Assembly: GCA_017425725.1 (NCBI GenBank)
Contig: JAFOXU010000208.1
Span: 1 to 5,253 of the forward strand
Direction: 5' to 3'
Length of the DNA: 5,253 nucleotides
Origin: Alphaproteobacteria bacterium
Lineage (GTDB): Bacteria > Pseudomonadota > Alphaproteobacteria > Rs-D84
A program made the translations under genes and the position numbers. Each line of letters starts with the position of its first letter. The first letter of the stretch is position 1. Below the pieces are notes generated by a model. The model ran no database searches and was not told the DNA's origin. It saw only the letters and a list, made by a program, of their open reading frames with translations. Below are positions 1 through 5,138 of the stretch, in pieces.

Positions 1-227
1 GTGCACCAATCAAATCTGTTGGTGCATTTGATACAAAAATTGCATTGCATCCAGATGTTGTTGTGCCTGTAAAAATCTATGTTGCACAGACACAAGACGA
101 AATCGAAGCATTGGTTGCTGGTAAGGTTTTGACATTCGGTTCAAAGAAAGTTGAAGAAACTGCAGAAGAAGTTGCTGAAGAAACAGCGCCTGTTGCAGAA
201 GAAGCACCAGCTACAGATGCAGAATAA
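1..227 (+). CDS. rplI: Ribosomal protein L9, C-terminal part (5' truncated by window)
   Basis: This is the end of large-subunit protein bL9, which binds 23S rRNA and projects from the base of the L1 stalk. The frame is open from base 3 to the TAA at 225-227, giving 74 visible residues. The first part, with APIKSVG, then ALHPDV and VPVKIYVAQ, matches the end of the L9 C-terminal domain (compare the PIK-x-x-G...LHPEV...V-x-V pattern). L9 usually stops close to this point. Here the chain continues for roughly 45 residues and finishes in a Glu/Ala-rich, strongly acidic tail (visible residues about 50-74, with repeated EETAEEVAEE-like units). The N-terminal rRNA-binding domain and connecting helix lie outside the window. 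A strong terminator follows, so this is the last gene of its transcript. Identity is firm for the domain; a function for the tail is unknown. Confidence 0.9.
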   Translation, partial: APIKSVGAFDTKIALHPDVVVPVKIYVAQTQDEIEALVAGKVLTFGSKKVEETAEEVAEETAPVAEEAPATDAE

Positions 228-247
228 TTTCTGTGAAAAAAAATTAT

Positions 248-276
248 AAACACCCGTTTATGGGTGTTTTTTTTTT
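248..276 (+). terminator. Rho-independent terminator after rplI
   Basis: A perfect 8-bp stem (AAACACCC at 248-255, GGGTGTTT at 262-269) with a 6-base loop leads into an uninterrupted run of ten T (267-276). It starts 21 bases after the rplI stop and ends that transcript. Confidence 0.9.
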
Positions 277-291
277 GCAAATTAAGAAAAG

Positions 292-304
292 TTGTCTATG
301 ACAA
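292..304. promoter_or_regulatory. Operator-like inverted repeat TTGTC-TAT-GACAA
   Basis: Perfect 5-bp inverted repeat with a 3-base centre, lying directly over the -35 element of the promoter proposed at 298-327. That is a common place for a repressor site. The arms are short, so chance is possible in AT-rich DNA. The HTH protein encoded at 526-780 is an obvious candidate ligand, but this is inference only. Confidence 0.3.
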
Positions 305-327
305 ATTTCTTTGTTTAATGTTATGAT
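298..327 (+). promoter_or_regulatory. Candidate sigma-70 promoter upstream of small ORF and HTH gene
   Basis: ATGACA (298-303, five of six matches to TTGACA), an 18-base spacer, and TATGAT (322-327, five of six matches to TATAAT). The expected start near 334 leaves a short leader before the RBS at 348-352. An alternative pair is TTGTTT (311-316) with CTATAT (333-338). Confidence 0.45.
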
Positions 328-359
328 TTATTCTATATGTGTTTTAATAAGGTTTTTTA

Positions 360-461
360 ATGATTGTTATAAAAAAAGAATATAAGACCGATTCGTTGAA
401 AGTTGTAAAAAACGCTGTAAGCCTTTTGTGTCAAAAGTATAATCAACTTGCAGTTGTATAA
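360..461 (+). CDS. Possible 33-residue small protein, unknown function
   Basis: ATG at 360 to TAA at 459-461 encodes 33 residues beginning MIVIKKEYKTDSLK and ending QLAVV. The case for it being real is positional: a promoter-like pair lies upstream (298-327), and TAAGG (348-352) sits 7 bases before the ATG as a Shine-Dalgarno. The peptide is basic in its first half and mildly amphipathic. It shows no signal peptide, no membrane segment and no recognisable motif. It ends 64 bases before the HTH gene. It may instead be an untranslated leader of that gene or a chance ORF. Confidence 0.3.
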   Translation: MIVIKKEYKTDSLKVVKNAVSLLCQKYNQLAVV

Positions 462-462
462 G

Positions 463-491
463 TTGAAATAGTACTGCGTATGATAAATAAT
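463..491 (+). promoter_or_regulatory. Candidate promoter of the HTH gene
   Basis: TTGAAA (463-468, five of six matches), a 17-base spacer, and AATAAT (486-491, five of six matches), placing the start near 498 and leaving room for the RBS AAAGGA (512-517). A 5-bp inverted repeat (CGTAT 477-481, ATACG 490-494) covers the -10 and could serve as an operator. A perfect TATAAT at 505-510 is too close to the start codon and has no good -35. Confidence 0.5.
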
Positions 492-525
492 ACGTAATAT
501 AAATTATAATCAAAGGATTTAACTG

Positions 526-780
526 ATGGATAAATATCATGTTGCATTATGGAATGCGATAAATCAGATTGCTGAAAAAAATGGATTGTCGTGTTCTGGA
601 CTGGCAATATTGTGTGGTTTGGATGCAACGACTTTTAATATCAGTAAACGAAAATCGTCATGTGGGCAACCCAGATGGGTGTCTGGGGATACGTTGGCGA
701 AAATCTTGGTCGCAACACATTTGACACCAATTCAATTTGCCAGAATATATCAGGCATGTCTGGATGAAATAGATAAATAA
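526..780 (+). CDS. Small HTH DNA-binding protein, like the N-terminal domain of alphaproteobacterial S24-type repressors
   Basis: Probable transcriptional regulator of 84 residues. The pattern of a helix near 5-18, then LSCSGLAILCGLDATTFN (21-38), then SKRKS...GQPRWVSGDTLAKIL (40-61) closely resembles the N-terminal DNA-binding region of alphaproteobacterial XRE/S24 regulators, where GLDPTAFNxSKR...GRPRWPSxxSLAKVL is typical (recalled family pattern). Those proteins usually continue into a LexA-like S24 autoprotease domain of about 120 residues. This one ends at residue 84 after a last helix (about 69-83), so it has no Ser/Lys dyad and cannot self-cleave. The ATG at 526 is supported by AAAGGA (512-517) at 8 bases. 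It is the last plus-strand gene before the convergent operon, 6 bases from the stop of the methyltransferase gene. The DNA-binding role is likely; targets are unknown, and autoregulation is a guess from inverted repeats upstream. Confidence 0.75.
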   Translation: MDKYHVALWNAINQIAEKNGLSCSGLAILCGLDATTFNISKRKSSCGQPRWVSGDTLAKILVATHLTPIQFARIYQACLDEIDK

Positions 781-792
781 AAGTTTTTATTT
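775..792. terminator. Weak AT-only palindrome between convergent genes
   Basis: AAATAAAA (775-782), centre GT, TTTTATTT (785-792): a perfect 8-bp inverted repeat spanning both stop codons, with T-runs in either reading direction. It could act as a weak bidirectional terminator. The stem has no G-C pair and the loop would be only 2 bases, so a folded hairpin would be unstable. Confidence 0.25.
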
Positions 793-1710
793 TTCAAATA
801 CAGAGAATATTTCCCAATGATTACTGCCAACAAATTGATCAACAGGGATAATTGTGGTGTTTTTATAGCCCCCAGATTCTAAAATCTTTTTGTCGGATAG
901 CCATGTGTTTGGGTTGCAGGAAATATATATTATCTTTTTCACATTACTCTTTATTAATTCTATGCATTGTTTTTGTGCGCCTGCACGTGGCGGGTCCATA
1001 ATAATACAATCATATTGATTTAACATGCCAACAGTTAATGGTTGCTTAAATAAGTCACGTTTTATCCCTGTGCCAACAATGTCAAATCCTGTGGCGTTTA
1101 GTGCGAATGTAAAATTGCCCAGGCCACAAAATAAGTCTGCTATTTTTTTATATCCATGTGTGTATTTTTGTACCAATTTACGTAGTTGATCTGCGCCTTG
1201 GCAGCTTGGCTGTAAAAAAGCATTTGATGGGTATTGTGTTGTGTGTGTGTCAAAAGTTACAGTTGGTTGTTGTGTTTGTTTGATAACTTGGCTGTTCCAT
1301 GTTATACGTATTGCAGGTAATTGTAATGCGGCCGCACGAAATTCAGGTGTGAAATAGGGTACGCTTGAAGTTATCGCAATGTCGATTCCGTTGTCGCATT
1401 CTGTTATCAGACATGCACCAGTACCACACCATGGTATTTTATGCATCAACGGTAAAATCTTGTTTATCGCATCTGTCAGGTTAGGGCAATAATCAATATT
1501 TACAATGTTTTTGGTTTTTGTTTCAAAAAAACCGAATTGATTTGGCGCAAAGCAAAAGTCTGCACGACGACGTGTTCCAGATGGTATCCAGATTGGTTCT
1601 TCTGTTGGTTTTATGTCCGGCAATGATTCTAGTTTTTGTTTCTGATATGCAGGCGATGAAAAATCGTATTTGCAACCACCGCATTTACCAAAGAACGGAC
1701 ATTGTGTCAT
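787..1710 (-). CDS. COG2265 TrmA/RlmD-family RNA (uracil-C5)-methyltransferase, compact form
   Basis: Predicted SAM-dependent enzyme methylating C5 of a uridine in rRNA or tRNA, 307 residues. Cys4, Cys10, Cys13 (CPFFGKCGGC) and Cys75 (DYCP) fit the 4Fe-4S cluster of RlmD-type members. Further landmarks are Gln167 in the SNAFLQPS segment; SAM motif I, ADLFCGLGNF (191-200); MDPPRAG (238-244); catalytic Cys265 in YISCNP; and the probable general base Glu300 in NHWE. All catalytic landmarks are present. It is much shorter than E. coli RlmD (433 residues). The N-terminal TRAM RNA-binding domain is absent because the cluster motif begins at residue 4. Only about 13 residues separate motif I from the RDLFKQPL segment, where RlmD has nearly 40. 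The AAGG RBS (1718-1721) overlaps the stop of the barrel gene before it, indicating translational coupling. Rejected alternative: TrmA proper, which lacks the cluster cysteines. The exact target base cannot be assigned. Confidence 0.85.
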   Translation of the reverse strand: MTQCPFFGKCGGCKYDFSSPAYQKQKLESLPDIKPTEEPIWIPSGTRRRADFCFAPNQFGFFETKTKNIVNIDYCPNLTDAINKILPLMHKIPWCGTGACLITECDNGIDIAITSSVPYFTPEFRAAALQLPAIRITWNSQVIKQTQQPTVTFDTHTTQYPSNAFLQPSCQGADQLRKLVQKYTHGYKKIADLFCGLGNFTFALNATGFDIVGTGIKRDLFKQPLTVGMLNQYDCIIMDPPRAGAQKQCIELIKSNVKKIIYISCNPNTWLSDKKILESGGYKNTTIIPVDQFVGSNHWEIFSVFEK

Positions 1711-1719
1711 TGTGTTACC

Positions 1720-2376
1720 TTAGAAGTGAATGCGTGCACCCGCACGGAATTGGTGCGCAGTTGGCGCAAAATCGGATATAATATTATTGTCACCATCAAA
1801 CATATAGATGTATTTGTAGCCAAAATCCAGCGCAAACAGTTCATTAAATTCAACGCTGATTCCGGCCATTACAGATGCAACAGGTGATATATTATGTTTC
1901 ATTTCGTTGCCGTTGTTTGCGTTGTTCCATGCGGCACCTGCGCCGAGACCAACATATGGTACCAGCATTTGTGTGTTAAACATACGGTATATATTGTCGA
2001 TTCTGGCATCCCATATCAGGTTCATTGTGGCAATATGCGAATCAAATGAAATAGTATTCCATTTTGCGTGCGTGTTTATGTAATTTGCTTCTAATCTGAA
2101 TGTGTCGTACAGGCGTAATCCTGCAACAATATCAAATGATGAAACGTTTTTTCCATCTAAATAGACGTTTGTGTCTGTTGTGTAATCTTGCCACATGGTA
2201 TAGTTATATGATGCGCCAACATAGTAATGTCGAACATCAGACAGCGCATGTCTGTTGATACCTGTATCTGATACGTGACGTGGCATATCTATTTGTTCTA
2301 CATGGTATATAATTTCTGCATTTGCCATTACTGGGATTAACATGGATAACGCAGCGAATAAGAATTTCTTTTTCAT
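1720..2376 (-). CDS. Outer-membrane beta-barrel protein (218 aa), paralogue of the next gene upstream
   Basis: Probable OmpA/opacity-type small barrel in the outer membrane; function unknown. Residues 1-20 form a Sec signal peptide: KKK, a hydrophobic core, and the A18-N-A20 cleavage motif, so the mature chain starts at Glu21. From about residue 50 to the end (about 170 residues, enough for eight strands) polar and aromatic residues alternate, as in HYYVGASYNYTMW and LDFGYKYIYMF. The last strand is FRAGARIHF with terminal Phe218, the usual BAM recognition signal. The segment LVPYVGLGAGAAW (138-150) and the later VEFNELFALDFGYKY (175-189) resemble parts of the protein at 2392-3165. The RBS AAGGAA (2385-2390) lies 8 bases before the ATG, in the 15-base gap between the two barrel genes. 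Middle gene of a three-gene operon. Confidence 0.8.
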   Translation of the reverse strand: MKKKFLFAALSMLIPVMANAEIIYHVEQIDMPRHVSDTGINRHALSDVRHYYVGASYNYTMWQDYTTDTNVYLDGKNVSSFDIVAGLRLYDTFRLEANYINTHAKWNTISFDSHIATMNLIWDARIDNIYRMFNTQMLVPYVGLGAGAAWNNANNGNEMKHNISPVASVMAGISVEFNELFALDFGYKYIYMFDGDNNIISDFAPTAHQFRAGARIHF

Positions 2377-2391
2377 TTTTATATTTCCTTT

Positions 2392-3165
2392 TTAGAAATT
2401 AGCACGTATTGTTGCCATTAAATTACTGATACTGCTGGCGCCACCGTCTGATGTGCCCCAACCAAAACCATTTCCAATCATCAGTTGATATTGATATGTA
2501 ATATCTATGCCAATTAGGTCATTAAACATAACGTTAAATCCAAGTGTTGCACGTGGTGCCGCAATTACCATGCCGTCTGCGCCAGATGCGCCTTGGAATT
2601 CATATGTGCCAATCGCAGCGCCCAACCCCATAAATGGTACGAATGTTCTGCGGTATGTAATGTCACCAGATTGTATGTATCTGCGTGCGAAATCAAAGTA
2701 TAACATTCCACCAATCGTATTATATGTGGCACGCATGTCAGATAAATCTTGGAATTTTAATGTTTGTGTTTGAAATTCAATTTCTGTGCGGACATATGAT
2801 GATAAATTCCAACCCAGCCCAAGTTGTGCAGTATAATTAGTTTTTGTTTTGTGGTCTGTGCCAAAATAACTGGCGGAATCTGTCCCAAAATCTAGGTTTA
2901 GGCCACCCCCCATGCGCATATACATTGATGTTGGTATAAAAACCTGCTGATTGTCATCAACACCAGCGTTTTTATATTCGTATACTGCAAACCCCAGTTC
3001 GCCAGGTGCTTCTTCTGGGATGGTTTCAACCAATGTCGGTGCTACATAGATGTCCAAACCTGTGGCAACCTCGTTTTTAAATTTTTTATCTGTATAGTTT
3101 GATGCGTTTGCGTGCATGATGCTGCATAAAGTTACAAACACTGTAAAATAAGATATTTTTTTCAT
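2392..3165 (-). CDS. Outer-membrane beta-barrel protein (257 aa), first gene of the operon
   Basis: Secreted outer-membrane barrel of unknown role. The signal peptide is residues 1-21 (MKK, hydrophobic stretch, A19-N-A21, mature start at Ser22). Residues 22-80 form a polar, partly acidic segment (ETIPEEAPGELG at 48-59) that precedes the barrel and is longer than in the downstream paralogue. Strand-like alternation begins at MYMRMGGGLNLDFG (81-94) and runs to the C-terminal strand NLMATIRANF with terminal Phe257; about 177 residues suit eight strands. FVPFMGLGAAIG (175-186) and VMFNDLIGIDITYQYQLM (212-229) align with matching segments of the next gene. The RBS is weak: only GAG (3171-3173) lies 5 bases before the ATG. 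It diverges from lpxI across an 84-base gap. Pore or adhesin roles cannot be distinguished. Confidence 0.8.
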   Translation of the reverse strand: MKKISYFTVFVTLCSIMHANASNYTDKKFKNEVATGLDIYVAPTLVETIPEEAPGELGFAVYEYKNAGVDDNQQVFIPTSMYMRMGGGLNLDFGTDSASYFGTDHKTKTNYTAQLGLGWNLSSYVRTEIEFQTQTLKFQDLSDMRATYNTIGGMLYFDFARRYIQSGDITYRRTFVPFMGLGAAIGTYEFQGASGADGMVIAAPRATLGFNVMFNDLIGIDITYQYQLMIGNGFGWGTSDGGASSISNLMATIRANF

Positions 3166-3185
3166 GTTTTCTCGGTTTTTAGTGT

Positions 3186-3191
3186 TTTATA
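3186..3191 (-). promoter_or_regulatory. Candidate -10 element for the outer-membrane protein operon
   Basis: Read on the minus strand this is TATAAA, five of six matches to TATAAT, ending 20 bases before the ATG at 3165. No good -35 is seen at 16-18 bases. A second -10-like sequence, TATGAT (3206-3211, minus strand), lies inside the palindrome at 3201-3215. Confidence 0.3.
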
Positions 3192-3215
3192 TCTAGATGT
3201 ATTTTATCATAAAAT
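3191..3215. repeat. Two adjacent palindromes in the divergent intergenic region
   Basis: ATCTAGAT (3191-3198) is an 8-bp palindrome. ATTTTAT-C-ATAAAAT (3201-3215) is a perfect 7-bp inverted repeat around one base. Both lie midway between the divergent starts at 3165 and 3250, over the -10-like elements of the leftward operon, so they are candidate operators. Confidence 0.4.
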
Positions 3216-3249
3216 GTAACTTGATTCCAGTCTGATTTATTCGTACCAT

Positions 3250-4083
3250 ATGGGTATGAAACAGAAAAATGTAAATAAAAAAATTGCACTGGTGGCGGGG
3301 GCATATGATTTGCCTTTTTTAACACGTGATGCGTTAAAGCGTGCAGGTTGGGATGTATTTGTTATTGGTCTAAAGAATTTTTATGATGAACGCTTGAATC
3401 CTGATATGGTAATTCGCTTGGGCGGTGGGGGGCGTGCAATTCGTGCGGCAAAACGCTTGGGGATATCCAAGGTTACATTTGTGGGGTCATTGGGACATCC
3501 TGATTTGTCTGATTTGCGTCCTGATTTTTGGACGTTGCGTGCATTGATTACATTTTTAAAATATCAACGGGGGTATGATTCTATGGCGATTGCAATAAAT
3601 AAAATTATGGAAAAACAAGGGCTAGAGGTTGTTGCAGCCCAAGATTTGGCACCAGAATTGGCTTTTGAAACAGCTGGTGTTAAAACACGTGCGAAACCAT
3701 CTGCGGCAGACAAGAAAAATATAGAGCGTGCAATTCAGGTGTCGCACACAATTGGACGTGAAGATATCGGTGCATCTGTTGTTGTTGACAAGCAGGTTAT
3801 TGCAGTAGAAGCAGCCGAAGGTACTGCCAGAATGTTGGATCGTGTTGTTGCAATGCGTGCAAAAAAAAGAAAGTCCAGTGGTGTATTCGCCAAGATGACA
3901 AAGCCTGGGCAGGATTTGCGTATTGATATCCCTGCGATTGGGGTTGATACAGTGAATGCGGTGGCAGCAGCACATTTAAAAGGAATTGTTGTAAATACCA
4001 AGACTTGTTTTGTGGTAAATAAAGATGCTGTGGTAAAACAAGCAAATAAATTGGGTATTTTTATTTTAGCACTGGATGAATAA
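3250..4083 (+). CDS. lpxI: UDP-2,3-diacylglucosamine pyrophosphatase LpxI (lipid A biosynthesis)
   Basis: LpxI hydrolyses UDP-2,3-diacylglucosamine to 2,3-diacylglucosamine 1-phosphate (lipid X) and UMP, the step that LpxH performs in E. coli; it acts in the cytoplasm at the membrane. The 277-residue length fits the family (DUF1009). Diagnostic segments are KIALVAGAYDLP (11-22) at the N-terminus; VIRLGGGGRAIRAAK (54-68); PDLSDLRPD (84-92) ahead of the central helical part; then DIGASVVVD (172-180), AVEAAEGTARML (185-196), and TKPGQDLRIDIPAIG (217-231). The QDLRxD motif probably holds the catalytic Asp (D225 in the Caulobacter enzyme, from memory); Asp222 and Asp226 are both present. Neither possible start, ATG 3250 or ATG 3256, has a Shine-Dalgarno. 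The homologous core begins only at residue 11, so either start works. The next gene follows after 15 bases. I am confident of the identity and unsure of the start. Confidence 0.92.
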   Translation: MGMKQKNVNKKIALVAGAYDLPFLTRDALKRAGWDVFVIGLKNFYDERLNPDMVIRLGGGGRAIRAAKRLGISKVTFVGSLGHPDLSDLRPDFWTLRALITFLKYQRGYDSMAIAINKIMEKQGLEVVAAQDLAPELAFETAGVKTRAKPSAADKKNIERAIQVSHTIGREDIGASVVVDKQVIAVEAAEGTARMLDRVVAMRAKKRKSSGVFAKMTKPGQDLRIDIPAIGVDTVNAVAAAHLKGIVVNTKTCFVVNKDAVVKQANKLGIFILALDE

Positions 4084-4098
4084 ACAAAGGAATGTCAT

Positions 4099-4704
4099 AT
4101 GCTGAAAAAAACAGAGGTTGTATTGTTTGATTTTGATGGGACGTTATCTGCATATGATGCGAATTTTGAATTTGCAAAGTATTGTTTTCGTCACTCGGTC
4201 CGTCCATGGCTGTTTTTGCCATTGATATTGGTTGCTGCGATTGCACGATGCTTTAACCCAGATGGGGTTTGGTGGCGTGAAACTATGCGCAGATTTGTAA
4301 ATGTAAAAATGGTGAAAAAATATGCCCCTGGATTTATTAAACAGCATAAACGTAATCGTTTTGGTTGGGCCAAGGAACGTGTACAAAGTGAACGTGATGC
4401 CGGTCGCAAGGTCGTGTTGTTGTCTGCATCGGCAAATTATTTGTTGCGTCCATTGGTGCGTGATATGAATTTTGATGCGGTATTTTGTTCTGAAATGGAC
4501 CCAAAAAAACCGTGGAAATATAATGTGTTGTGTTGGGGACGGAACAAGGTTTATATTATGGACCAATGGGCCAAGGAAAATAAAATAATCCCATATGTTG
4601 TGCGTGCGTATTCAGACAGTAAATCTGATTTACCAATGATGGAAATCGCAGCAGAGCAGGTCTGGATTGACCCAAAAACAGGTATGCGAAAAGAATCCCA
4701 GTGA
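4099..4704 (+). CDS. HAD-superfamily phosphatase, PgpC-like (possible phosphatidylglycerophosphatase)
   Basis: Membrane-associated HAD hydrolase of 201 residues. Motif I is FDFDGTL (10-16), with nucleophile Asp11 and general acid Asp13. Motif II is VVLLSAS with Ser109. Motif III is probably Lys150 in CWGRNK. Motif IV is YSDSKSDLP with Asp173 and Asp177. The YSDSKxD form of motif IV, the CxGxxK element and a hydrophobic segment after motif I (PWLFLPLILVAAIARCF, 36-52) are shared with E. coli PgpC, which dephosphorylates phosphatidylglycerol phosphate during phospholipid synthesis. By comparison with PgpC the hydrophobic segment anchors the cap at the inner membrane. A SerB-like phosphoserine phosphatase is less likely because of that segment and the atypical motif IV. 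RBS AAAGGA (4086-4091) stands 7 bases before the ATG, directly after the lpxI stop, so the two are co-transcribed. The family is sure; the PgpC substrate is inferred. Confidence 0.8.
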   Translation: MLKKTEVVLFDFDGTLSAYDANFEFAKYCFRHSVRPWLFLPLILVAAIARCFNPDGVWWRETMRRFVNVKMVKKYAPGFIKQHKRNRFGWAKERVQSERDAGRKVVLLSASANYLLRPLVRDMNFDAVFCSEMDPKKPWKYNVLCWGRNKVYIMDQWAKENKIIPYVVRAYSDSKSDLPMMEIAAEQVWIDPKTGMRKESQ

Positions 4705-4735
4705 TTAAATAATTAAAAAATGTTATGGTGTTTTC

Positions 4736-5002
4736 ATGGCTATCATGGAAACACTTTTTGATGCAATCAGTGCAACAATCGGTGCGGTTGTGGGCGCAAT
4801 GTTTGCTTTTTTTCTGAACCGTAAACGCAGTCGTCAAATGATGCGTCAATCTGTAACCAGTCGCCAAGAATTGACTGCGCTGCGACAAGAAAATGAACGT
4901 TTGTTACAGCAAATAAAAACCAAAGAAGATATTATATTGAAAATGCAAATGCAATTGTTGGGTAATGCAAGTGTTGAAAAAACAAAAAATAAAAAGAAAT
5001 AA
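4736..5002 (+). CDS. Small membrane-anchored coiled-coil protein, unknown function
   Basis: An 88-residue protein I do not recognise. It has one N-terminal membrane helix (about 8-27, with the small-residue run SATIGAVVGAMFA), then a basic cluster RKRSR (29-33) that should keep the C-terminus in the cytoplasm. A Gln/Glu/Leu-rich helix follows (about 41-76, LTALRQENERLLQQIKTKE...) with heptad-like leucine and isoleucine spacing that suggests a coiled coil. The tail is lysine-rich (KTKNKKK). The segment around 15-20 has a GxxxG spacing that can support helix packing. It lies 31 bases after the HAD phosphatase gene with no promoter or terminator between, so it is probably the third gene of the lpxI operon. 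The start is uncertain: ATG 4736 has only a weak GGTG (4727-4730), and ATG 4745 is an alternative three codons in. Confidence 0.65.
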   Translation: MAIMETLFDAISATIGAVVGAMFAFFLNRKRSRQMMRQSVTSRQELTALRQENERLLQQIKTKEDIILKMQMQLLGNASVEKTKNKKK

Positions 5003-5038
5003 ATCGGTTGATGTTACTTCCTGTGTTGTTTAATACAT

Positions 5039-5064
5039 GTACAAACTGCTATTTGTACTTTTTT
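5039..5064 (+). terminator. Rho-independent terminator of the lpxI operon
   Basis: Perfect 7-bp stem GTACAAA (5039-5045) and TTTGTAC (5052-5058) with loop CTGCTA, then six T (5059-5064). It lies 36 bases after the stop of the coiled-coil gene. The stop codon of the small minus-strand ORF falls in the loop. Confidence 0.75.
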
Positions 5065-5138
5065 AACATCCAGTAATAACCACCACTGATGAATATATTG
5101 CACAATATTAGTGCGATAATGGCAAAATAAACAGACAA
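5049..5138 (-). CDS. Possible 29-residue single-pass membrane protein, TTG start
   Basis: Minus-strand frame from TTG (5136-5138) to TAG (5049-5051). The translation begins MSVYFAIIALIL, continues CNIFIS, then GGYYWM, and ends LKKYK. This is one continuous hydrophobic helix (about 3-18) followed by an aromatic belt and a positive tail, as expected for a tiny inner-membrane protein. The frame opens after a stop at 5148-5150, so no ATG is available, and no Shine-Dalgarno is visible. It starts 12 bases after the stop of the partial gene coming from the right edge and may be translated by coupling. A chance hydrophobic ORF in T-rich DNA, or the intact end of a frameshifted gene, are real alternatives. 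Confidence 0.3.
   Translation of the reverse strand: MSVYFAIIALILCNIFISGGYYWMLKKYK

Noticed and set aside
505..510. Perfect TATAAT just before the HTH gene
   Set aside because: It would start transcription at or inside the RBS, and it lacks a -35 at 16-18 bases.
1235..1250. Short GT repeat inside the methyltransferase gene, as a possible phase-variation tract
   Set aside because: Only five uninterrupted GT units, too short to slip often, and the gene product is not a surface or defence protein. It simply encodes a Thr/His-rich stretch.
787..3165. Apparent G+T richness of the plus strand even across minus-strand genes, as a replication skew signal
   Set aside because: Hand inspection of single lines gave conflicting results: 1201-1260 is clearly G over C, but 2401-2460 and 1021-1080 are C over G.
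3622..4045. Long antisense frames across lpxI
   Set aside because: They are shadows of a well-supported gene, without an RBS or any recognisable domain.
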